Source of the DNA: Desmodus rotundus
Taxonomy: Eukaryota > Chordata > Mammalia > Chiroptera > Phyllostomidae
DNA: 64,000 nt
Reading direction: 5' to 3'
Assembly: GCF_022682495.2 (NCBI RefSeq)
Contig: NC_071397.1
Location: 4,369,082-4,433,081, forward strand
Shown here piece after piece: positions 35,355 through 44,427 of this stretch. A program made the translations under genes and the position numbers. The notes beneath the pieces were generated by a model. It saw nothing but the letters and a program-made list of their open reading frames with translations. It did not search any database and had not been told where the DNA came from. The first letter of the stretch is position 1. The number at the start of each line of letters is the position of its first letter.

Positions 35355-35600
35355 TTTGACTTTTTTATTATGGAAAATTTTAAACATATAACAAAAGTAG
35401 ACGGGAGAGTATAATGAACACTGTTTATCTATCACCCAGCTTCAGTGATTCCCAGCTCACAGTCAATCTTGTTTTACCCTCAATCCCCTTCCCCTATCCC
35501 TGTATTACTTGGGAGCAAATTCAGAACATCATATCATTTCATGTATACGTATTTCTGCATGTATCTCTAAGACATAGGGACTTGAAAATCATAAGCATAG
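35355..35600 (-). mobile_element. Old LINE (L1M-like) 3' fragment, minus orientation
   Basis: Antisense text tattatggaaaattttaaac, tctatcacccagcttcagtg and catatcatttcatgtatacg, similar in type to the fragment at 10935. Confidence 0.5.
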
Positions 35601-35614
35601 ACTTATAATTCTTT

Positions 35615-35811
35615 TTTAATAAAGATTTTATTTATTTTTAGAGAGGGGAAGGGAGGGAGACAGAGAGGGAGAGAAACATCGATGTGTGGCTGCCTCTTGC
35701 ACACACCCCTACTAGGGACCCGGCCCTTAACCCAAGGCATGTGCCCTGACTGGGAATCGAACCAACAACCCTTGGGCTCGCAGGCCAGCACTCAATCCAC
35801 ACCAACCAGGG
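35615..35811 (-). mobile_element. VES-type SINE, minus orientation
   Basis: Flanked by the 13-bp repeat cttataattcttt at 35602-35614 and 35812-35824. Confidence 0.94.
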
Positions 35812-36024
35812 CTTATAATTCTTTAAAAATTAATTACAATTCTTTTTTTCTTTAGTTATGACTACAGGTGATTTTTATTTCCTTCTTTATACTTTTTACT
35901 TCCCCAAATTTCTGCTTGATTAAAGCCTTCTATAGATGCTTCACACATCAAAGCACCTGGTACAAACTGCTCACACCAGGTCTGAGGCGCTATTATCCTT
36001 ATTTTACAGGCTCAGTGAGGGGTT

Positions 36025-37905
36025 TTAAAGTATATTTTATTGATTATGCTATTACAGTTGTCCCATTATTTTCTCCCCTTTATCCACCTCTGCGCCCTGC
36101 ACCTCCTTCCTTCCCACATCCCTCCCCCCTTAGTTCATGTCCATGGGTTTTACTTATAAGTTCTTTGGCTTCTCCATTTCCTGTACTATTCTTAACTCCC
36201 CCTGTCTATTTTGTACCTACCATTTATGCTTCTTAGTCCCTGTACCTCCTATCCTCCCCTCTCCCCCACCCTGTTTATAACCCTCCATATGATCTCCATT
36301 TCTGTGATTCTGTTCCGTTCTAGTTGTTTGCTTAGTTTATTTTTTAGGTTTGGTTGTTGATAGTTGTGAGTTTGTGGTCATTTTACTGGTCATAGTTTTG
36401 ATCATCTTCTTTTTCTTAGATAAGTCCCTTTAACATTTCGTATAATAAGGGTTTGGTGATGATGAAATCCTTTAACTTGACCTCATCTGCAAAGCACTCT
36501 ATCTGCCCTTCCATTCTAAGTGATAGCTTTGCTGGATAGAGTCATCTTGGATGTTGCCATTCATGACTTTGAGTACTTCTTTCCAGCCCCTTCTTGCCTG
36601 AAAGGTTTCTTTTGAGAAATCAGCTGATAGTTTTATGGGAACTCCTCTGTGGGCAACTGTCTTTTTTCTCTTGCTGCTTTAAGATTATCTCCTCATCTTT
36701 AATCTGGGTAATGGAATTATGATGTGCCTTGGTGTGTTCCTCCTTGGGTCCAACTTCTTGGGACTCTCTGAGCTTCCTGGACTTCCCGGAAATCTATTTC
36801 CTTTGACAGATTGGGGAAGTTCTTCTTCATTATTTTTTCAAATAAGTTTTCAATTTCTTGCTCTTCCTCTTCTCCTTCTGGCACCCTTATGATTCGGATG
36901 CTTAAAGGTTTAAAGTTGTCCCGGAGGTTTCTCATTTTTTTGAATTTTTGTTTCTTCATTCTGTTCTGATTGAATGTTTATTTCTTCCTTCTGCTCCAAC
37001 CCATGAATTTGAGTCCCAGTTTTCTTCTTGTCACTGTTGGTTCCCTGTACATTGTCCTTTATTTCATTTTTCATAGCCTTCACTTTTTCCTCTATTTTGC
37101 TACCATACTCAACCAATTCTGTGAGCATCCCGGTTACCAGTGTTCTGAACTCTGCATCTGATAAGTTGGGTATCTCCTCATCGCTTAGTTCTTTCTCTGG
37201 AGTTTTGATCTCTTCTTTCATTTGGGCCATATTTCTTTGTTTTGGAGCACCTGTTATGTTGTAAGGGGCGGATCCTTAGGTATTCGCCTGGGCAGGGCAA
37301 CTCATGTCCCTGCATTGTGGCACTGTGTGTAAGGGAGGGGTCTGAAAGGGAGCAATGCCACTTGCTTTGCTCTCAGCCGGCTTTCAGTCACTTCCTCCAC
37401 CACTGACAAGCAAGTCGGGCCCTTCTGGTGCTGATTCCCAGGTGGGTGGGTTTGTGTACATTCTAGGACCCTGTGGGTCTCTCCAACGAACTCTCCTGTG
37501 ATGCTGGGAGTTTCTCCCACTGCTACAACACCAACAGGTTTTTTCAGTCAGAGGTTTTGAGGCTTTATTTCCCCATGCTGGAATCCTGGGTTTTGAGGTC
37601 TGTCTCACTCCCCAGTTGTTCCTCCCAGTTTATCCACATGCAGATGTGAGACTGCCCACTCTGCCAGCCCCTTCCCACCCTGTCCTTCAGCTGTTGCCAC
37701 GCCATGGGTGCTCTCCGCCCTGGCTGCCCGTCTTGGCCCCTCCTACCAGTCTGGATGAAAATTTCTTCTTTAACTCCTTGGTTGTCAGACTTTTATACAG
37801 TTCGGTTTTCTGGCAGTTCTGGTTGTTTTTTGTTTTCAAATTTGTTGTCGTCCTCTTTTGGTTGTATGAGGAGGCACAGTGTATCTACCTACACCTCCAT
37901 CTTTA
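36025..37905 (-). mobile_element. ORF1-only LINE (HAL1-like) with whole ORF1 region
   Basis: Minus-strand order: a 5' UTR (37905 to about 37235), then an L1-type ORF1 from Met at 37230 (MAQMKEEIKTPEKELS). The RNA-binding core is near 36860 (IRIIRVPEGEEEEQEIENLF) and the C-terminal end (EMLKGL-like, TAA at 36418-36416) follows. A short 3' UTR comes straight after, ending taaaatatactttaaaacc. No ORF2 is present, which is the HAL1 layout. ORF1 contains at least one frameshift (the frames 36910-37230 and 36717-36959 overlap) and stops further on, so it is dead. Confidence 0.78.
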
Positions 37906-38075
37906 AACTTAGCATATTTTTGGCTATTTTCCCCTTCATCTTTTTCACTCACCCCCCAGCAACACCTCCCTTCTGGCAACCATCCCTGTTTCTATGAGTC
38001 TGTTTTATTTTGTTTGTTCATTTTTGGTTTTTTTTTTTTTTAGATTCCACATATAAGTAAAACTGTACAGTTAAA
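37906..38075 (-). mobile_element. L1 3' end, minus orientation
   Basis: Text ccccagcaacacctcccttc, a T tract, then agattccacatataagtaaa, the same type as at 12420-12610. Confidence 0.55.
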
Positions 38076-38114
38076 ATGAGTTTTTAAATTTGTTGTAATC
38101 ATGTGTGGTTATTT

Positions 38115-38705
38115 TCCATTTTTCCTGGTAGAGCAACACTACCCAAGAGAAATATACTGTGAGCCACACATATAATTTTAAGTGTTCTAATAGCCACAGT
38201 TAAAAAAGTAGAAATAGATGGTTAATTTTAATAATATAGTTGTTAAATCGAATATTTTATAATCAAAAATATTATATCAATATGTATCAATATAAAAATT
38301 TATAATGCTGCCCTGGCTGGTGTGGCTCAGTTGATTGAGCACCAGCCTGAGAATCAAAGGGTCACCGCTTAAATTCCCAGTCAGGGCACATGCCTGGGTT
38401 GCGGACCAGGTCCCCAGGAGGGGGCGCACGAGAGGCAACCACACATTGATGTTTCTCCCCCTCTTTCTCCTTCCTTTCCCCTCTGTTTAAAAATAAATAA
38501 AATCTTAAAAAAAAAATAAATGTATGCTGATATGACACTTGTCACAATACAATCTAACCACATGGTTTCAAATGAAGCTAAAGACAACTAAGTGCTACTG
38601 CAGTCATTTTATGGAAAACACCAAATGAACTTTTTGGCCAACCCAATGTAACACATCTCATTTCAGACTCAGCCACATGTGCCTAATGGCTTCTGTATTA
38701 AAAAG
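38115..38705 (+). repeat. Ancient interspersed repeat, class unassigned, split by a SINE
   Basis: gtgagccacacatataattt..taatagccacagttaaaaaa and, after the SINE, catctcatttcagactcagc..cacatgtgcctaatgg. These are two ends of a known old mammalian repeat. Confidence 0.45.
38310..38520 (+). mobile_element. VES-type SINE
   Basis: Head gccctggctggtgtggctca and tail aaaataaataaaatctta followed by a poly-A. Confidence 0.92.
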
Positions 38706-38919
38706 CACAGTCCTAGATTAGCTCTCCAGTCTTCTCTGCTCTGCGTCCTGGGAGGCTCCCTTCTAGGCTTGCGTCACCCAGCTCTCTTGCTCTCAGGTTT
38801 CCAGGTGGCTTTGGACTATGGGAGGTACCACTAAACGATGGGACTATGGGGAGAGAGTAGTCCAATTCTTCCACCCCTGATCCTGTTCCCTTCCAAACAA
38901 ACAACAAAAACAAACACTG

Positions 38920-38936
38920 CCCCCCCCCCCCCCCCC
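38920..38936 (+). repeat. C17 homopolymer
   Basis: Seventeen consecutive C, with a second C7 run after a short gap (38942-38948). The length is error-prone in sequencing. Confidence 0.95.
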
Positions 38937-39169
38937 GCTACCCCCCCATACACAACTGGCCTGCCACAGTTCTTCTGCTTAAGAACTGTGCCTGGTTTTG
39001 GTAACCCTGCTCATTCTTGCCTCTTCTGGCCTAAGAGCTGCCTCTGGGAGCCCTCCCTTCCTTTGTGGGCTTCCCTAACCCCGCCCATACCTCTGTAACC
39101 AACCCTTTGTTGACTGTGCTATCTGCTTCCTGCCAGGACATTGAACCAAGTAGTTAATGAACTATTGTT

Positions 39170-39329
39170 TTTGTAAGGGTTTTTAAAAGATTTTATTTAT
39201 TTATTTTTAAAGAGAGGGGAAGGAAGGGAGAGAGGGAGAGAAACACCAATTGCCTCTTGCACGCCCTTAACCAGTGACCTTTTAGTTCTCAGGCTGGTTC
39301 TCAATCCACTGAGCCCCACCAGCCAGGGC
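39170..39329 (-). mobile_element. VES-type SINE, internally deleted
   Basis: Flanked by tgaactattgtt at 39158-39169 and 39330-39341. It is shorter than full copies because part of the middle (around the 'ccctgactgggaatcgaacc' block) is missing. Confidence 0.92.
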
Positions 39330-39872
39330 TGAACTATTGTTATGTTCCATAATCTTACTGGATTTTCCTTGAAGTTAACCACAGTGTTTAAAGTGTCAAT
39401 TATTAGACGTAGGTATTATGCCTGGCTATTAGTCACTTTTTTCTTCTTAAATTAAAAATGTACTGAGTTTACTTGTAATGGGTGAATTTTTTAGAATTGG
39501 AAGATAACTTAGTGCCATGGTTGTCAACTCGAGGTAGTGAGAGAGTGTGTGTCAGAGTAATTTCTGTGTTTGGAGTCTTTCTGCACGCGCTTGATGGGAA
39601 AGAGAAATCTGCTTGAAGTGGCTTAGGCAAGTTGGGGGAAGAGACAGGGAACTTGCATGTTTAAATAACGGAATTCCAAAAGTGGAACTAGGTTCAGGCT
39701 TCGTCAAGGACAAGTCCAGGGCTCTTCATTCCCCATCTCTCAGCTTTCCCTGCCTTTAGGTTGGGTCCACCACAGGCTGCTTCTTCCCTTCTAGAAACAG
39801 GATGGCTGCCCTGGCTCAGGACCCCACTATCAGGGAAAGTGAGCACACCTTTGTTCTGTTGGATTAGTCATC

Positions 39873-40090
39873 TTTTTTTTTTAAAAGATTTTATGAATTT
39901 ATTCCAGAGTGGGGAAAGGACAGAGAAGGAGAGGGAGAAAAACAATAATGTGTGGTTGCCTCTCGAGTGCCTGGTCCTCTTGAGGGGACCAGGCCTGCAA
40001 CCCAGGCATGTGCTCTGACTGGGAATTGAACTGGTGACCCTTTTGTTCGAAGGCCAGCGCTCAATCCACTGAGCCACACCAGTGAGGGCT
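39873..40090 (-). mobile_element. VES-type SINE, minus orientation
   Basis: Flanked by the 12-bp repeat ggattagtcatc at 39861-39872 and 40091-40102. Confidence 0.94.
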
Positions 40091-40394
40091 GGATTAGTCA
40101 TCGTTTTTAATGGGGGTGGAAGTGGGGGCTAAGAACCGGAATGATTTAATTAACCAGGGATGGTCATGTCCCTACCCATGAAAAAGCGGGTGGTAGGGCC
40201 CAGCCACACCTGAATCAATACGTGGTCTACTTTTGAGAAAGTTAGTTCCCCCAAGAAAATCGAGAGATGGTCACTACAACGTGTGCTCTCATGCCCGGTC
40301 CCTACCAAGAAATTCTGATAGGTCCTCCTGAAGCTTCATGTGCTTCTAGGATCTAGACAAGAATGGTTGGTGATCAAATAAAATCAAAGGATCA

Positions 40395-40487
40395 GAGGGT
40401 GTGTCGGCGGGGGAGCTGGGTGGAGGGGGCAAAGGGAAAAATTGGGACATCTGTAATAGCATAAGTGGTAAAATATAATTAAAAAAA
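40395..40487 (+). mobile_element. 3' stub of an L1/HAL1-type LINE
   Basis: gagctgggtggagggggcaa, aaaattgggacatctgtaat, ggtaaaatataattaaaaaa: the sense version of the 3' end seen in minus orientation at 16305, 31033 and 36025. Strongly 5'-truncated. Confidence 0.7.
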
Positions 40488-40490
40488 ATC

Positions 40491-41640
40491 AGAAACATTA
40501 AAATATTCCAGAATTTAAATGGATAACTCATTTGGCCGCAGTTAACAGAAGACGGAAAGTATGTGGGCTAAGAGGAGGTTCCGAATGTTATTCACAAACA
40601 CAGCTGGAGGGATTAAGAGCGCTTCACTGAAGGATGCGTGCTAGACGAGTATTGCACAAAAACAAAACCAGGAAAAACGGTGGGAAAGGATGGTTTACTG
40701 AGACGTGTAAAGAGAGTCAGCATTTTTTGAACAAGGATTGCACCCCGTGATTTACACCCGTGTTTCTTTTAATTAACTGAATAATTAAGCACATCTGTAT
40801 GGACGGCCTGTGCTGTGTGCCAGGTGTGTTTGCAGGCCCTGGAGATGCAGCAGGGACCACGAGAGACAAAAGCTGAGGTTCCCGGGGGAGGCAACAGCCC
40901 CTACCAACCCCGCAAGGCTGGCGTTTTCATCCCATTTTACAGACAGGGAACGCAACCCGTCAGGTGCGGGGATTCTTTCCGAGACGCTTCAGCATCACGG
41001 GCAGCGGGGCAGGTCGTCCACACCCAGGACTAGCGGACGTGGCTTTGGCAGAAGCAAAAATCAGAAAGAAGAGAAAAGCTTACCCAGGGGAGGGGAGCAA
41101 GCAAAGGCAAACCTAAGTGAGCCAGAAGAGAAAAACATTTGGAGAATGAAAGAAAAGAAAAAAGTGAACGAGAGGGTTTGCTAGAATCCCGCCCCCCCCC
41201 CCAAAAAAAAAACCACACCCCAGGTAAGGTCAGCACAGGGCCTAGCTCAGCAACTGGAGTTCCCAGTCCCCTTCCCCCTCTGCGGTATGAAACTCCCACT
41301 TTACCAGGGAGAAAACGAAGGCCAGTGTGATTAAATCTTCACGTTTTCCCCCTCCCTACCTAAAAACCTTTCGGAGAGATAAGGCTTCAAAGGACACATC
41401 TAGGAACGATAAGAGAAATAATTGGCATACCTTTCAGCTAGTGACTGAAAATACAGGTTATTGTTGCTTTTTTTTTTTTCTTGAGAGCAGAGTTCAATAT
41501 ATTTTAGCAATCTGTAAGTCAGACTGTATTGCAAGGGGGTAGGGGAGAAGGTTCGAGGGCACCGGACAAACTTCCTCGCTGAGCTCACTGGTGGGGAAGA
41601 GGGCGATCGGGTGATTTCTCTAACACGATTGCAGAATTTC
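40491..41640. other. Intergenic DNA upstream of SRSF3
   Basis: Some MIR-like text near 40790-40960 (ctgtgctgtgtgccaggtgt, cattttacagacagggaacg). Otherwise unique, including a C/A homopolymer pair at 41190-41211. Confidence 0.45.
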
Positions 41641-42365
41641 TCTCCTAATAGTTCGTTATGCCCGCGGCCCTGTCTCCCTAGGGGGTGGAAGACGGGCCAC
41701 GGTGTGAGCGGCCCGCGGACTCCACCCTTTTACCCCCCTTTTCCGGGAAGAAACCCACAGGTGCCTTTCTGGCGTTTGTTCGGGAGCTCAGAGTTTACAT
41801 TCAATCTTCTTCGGGAGCTTCATTTTTATTGTTATTCGCCAAAGGTGATAGTTTCCAGACGGCTGAGCGGGATCATTTGTCTTTTGAGTTTCTCTGAAGC
41901 ACTTTAAGAGGCCAGGCTGACGACGCCACCGTCTCTGCCAAATCCCGCAGGTTGGGTGAGAGGCGGGAAACCGGCCAGACTTGGGCAGACCTTCCAGGAT
42001 CGGGCTTTTCCCCTACGTGTAGCACGTGGCGGGCACAATCTGGTGGCAGCTCGGTCACGTTAACTCGGTGACCTTGGACGCAACTCTGAAGCACGTTTGT
42101 AAACGCGAAGGTCTTAGACGAAACCGCGGACGAGGGTAAGTAATGAATGCATCTAATAGCTACATCTAATTAGGAGCTTTGGGAAGTGATGGCAGTCGTG
42201 TTAACAACTCCGGCCTGTTTGGAGACGAGGGAGAGGGACGGGGAATAACTCGGAGACCGAACGCCGGGGAACTGCACGGCACCGCGGCGGCTCGCACCTC
42301 CACAATTCGGGCGGCGCGGCCTGAGCGCGCTCCCAGCAACGGCGGTTCGTTGCGTTTGTAGCCTC

Positions 42366-42436
42366 TACGTCACGGCCTTCTCGGCCTCTGATTGGGCGAG
42401 CCCGTCCAATCATGTGATTCCAGCATGCCATATAAA
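42366..42436 (+). promoter_or_regulatory. SRSF3: SRSF3 core promoter: CRE-like site, paired CCAAT boxes, TATA box
   Basis: tacgtca at 42366-42372 (CREB/ATF-like), inverted CCAAT (attgg) at 42391-42395, direct CCAAT at 42406-42410 and tataaa at 42431-42436. The paired boxes suggest NF-Y binding, and the TATA box would put the start near 42460. Site identity is by motif only. Confidence 0.7.
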
Positions 42437-42459
42437 TTGGGGCAAGGAGAAGGCGGTGG

Positions 42460-42579
42460 TCCGCCATTTCGTGGACGCCGGGCAGGGGACGGCATCTGTG
42501 GGAGCCGGGCGGAGGGCAGCGGAAGAGCAGTAGGAGGGTGTGTGGATCGAAGCCGCCGCGTCCCTGATTCAAGATCTCG
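42460..42579 (+). other. SRSF3: SRSF3 non-coding exon 1 (5' UTR)
   Basis: From the predicted start downstream of TATA (ccgccatttcgtggacgccg) to the donor atctcg|gtaagagg. It has no in-frame start and is joined to exon 2 four bases before... more exactly two bases before the ATG. The exact 5' end is inferred. Confidence 0.75.
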
Positions 42580-43924
42580 GTAAGAGGCCAGGGTCCAAAC
42601 GAGTGGAGAGAGAAGACTTAACAGTGCCGAGGTGGGGCCAGGCCCAATGGCGGCGCCAGATTGAGACAAAGGGACGCCGCCGCCATTTTGTGACGTTCGG
42701 CACGGGGCGGTGGCGGGGGCTTAATGCCCACCCAAGGCCGTATCCCGGCCTTGAGGAGTAGGGTTTGTAAATCTTTGCTGGGGGGCGAGCCGTAGTTTGC
42801 GATTGCCCGAGAGCGGAGGCGGGGAGGAGGGCCGGTGATCGTACAGTACTCCAGGCCGCGCGGTCTTTCAATTTATGGCGCCTTTTTTGGCACCACGTTT
42901 TCTTAAGCTGCTAGGATTTCTTCAAGTCCCTAATCAAGACTGGGCATTTCGGTGCATATAAGTGTTTATGTTATTCTAATTTGACCTCGTTTTTTCCACG
43001 TTGGACCTAAGTCCCCCCCACCCCCCCGTTAAACCAATTTTTTGTGGGCAGCGTTTTTCTTGTAGCGGCTTCCCATTAATCCGTAGCCCTGAAACTAGTG
43101 GTTCGGTCTCGACTCCGGGGCACAGGGTGGGGTCTCGCAAATAGGATGTATCTGGGTGGTTGTGTGTTTTTTAATTGGATAAGCCCACAGGGAGAAGAAC
43201 GTGGCGTTTATGAAAAAGCCCTTGAGCCCAGTTATTGAAGAGGCCGCTCTTTTAATGCAATTGAAACTAGCCTGCAAGGCGATTGCGATCGTTGCCTAGC
43301 GACTCTAAGAAGTTAAATACAAGCCTTTAAAGTGCAGTTAATTCCTAAGTAACGTGTAACCACTAATCTTTTTCTGGATTTACCTGTTTTGGACAGTTAA
43401 TAATGGTTGGAGTCGTAACATACGCACTTTTGTGTTTGGCTTCTATAATTTGGCATGTTTTCTCCCACGTTTGTAGCATTTATAAGTACTTCCCTGAATA
43501 GTAGCCCGTTGTGTGGATAGTCGATTTTGCTTATCCGTCGATGGACATTTGGGCTAATATCTTTTTGCTGTTAACTAAAAAACGTAACACTGTCTTGATG
43601 CTTGAGGTATGAAGCTGGTTCATGCTTTGTTTGGGCTTACAAGACACATTTTTATCACTTTTCTAGTGGTTTAGCCATGATCTACTGTCTCTGCATTGTT
43701 TCCTTTGGTTTTGAGCCTCAGGATTTGCTTTTGGGCAGCTTATTCTCCTTGTCGAAGTGCTTTATTTTTGAGATTAATTGAAATAACATGTAAAGTCCCT
43801 AACTCAGTGCCCACACTGTAGTAAATGTTCCTCCAGCGTTTCAGTGTTTATTTTCCCCTCACTCTCCACGGAGGCTTTTTCCCCTCCGGCAGTTGGTGCT
43901 GGCTTCCTGACAGTTACCAGGAAC

Positions 43925-44085
43925 AGTTGTGTCCGGCCATGCGGCCCAACACAAAATTGTAAATTTACTTAAAACACGATGAGATTTTTTGTGATTACGT
44001 GTCACAGTGTATTTAATGTGTGGGGGCCAAGACGACAACTCTTCTTCCAGTGTGGCCCAGGGACGCCAAATGGTTGGACACCCCT
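43925..44085 (+). mobile_element. Old hAT-like transposon remnant in SRSF3 intron 1
   Basis: ccatgcggcccaacacaaaa, acaactcttcttccagtgtg and the end tggttggacacccctg resemble a widespread mammalian DNA-transposon tail. The left terminus is unclear. Confidence 0.4.
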
Positions 44086-44219
44086 GAATTAGGGAGAAAT
44101 GGGTGTTTCAAGGGTGATGATTTTACTTACTTGGTTTTTACTATTTTGGCAATGGTTCCCAAGGCTCTTTTTCATTGTGTGGATTATTTGGGTAAAATAC
44201 TAAATTTTCTTTTAAACAG

Positions 44220-44427
44220 AAATGCATCGTGATTCCTGTCCATTGGATTGTAAGGTTTATGTAGGTAATCTTGGAAACAACGGTAACAAGACTGAATTGG
44301 AACGAGCTTTTGGCTATTATGGACCACTCCGAAGTGTGTGGGTTGCTAGAAACCCTCCCGGCTTTGCTTTTGTTGAGTTTGAAGATCCCCGAGATGCAGC
44401 CGATGCTGTCCGAGAGCTAGATGGGAG
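44220..44427 (+). CDS. SRSF3: SRSF3 exon 2 (start codon, most of the RRM)
   Basis: The acceptor ttttaaacag precedes it and the donor gtaatt follows. It encodes residues 1-68 and two bases of Arg69, including RNP2 (VYVGNL) and the RNP1-type segment (GFAFVEF). Confidence 0.97.

Larger units (their letters stand above)
41640..42900 (+). promoter_or_regulatory. SRSF3: SRSF3 CpG-island promoter region
   Basis: CpG density and G+C content rise here and fall again past 42.9 kb. The region covers the core promoter, non-coding exon 1 and the start of intron 1. Confidence 0.85.

Noticed and set aside
36717..37230. Two overlapping minus-strand frames as a cellular coiled-coil gene
   Set aside because: They are L1-type ORF1 text in two frames of one decayed LINE.
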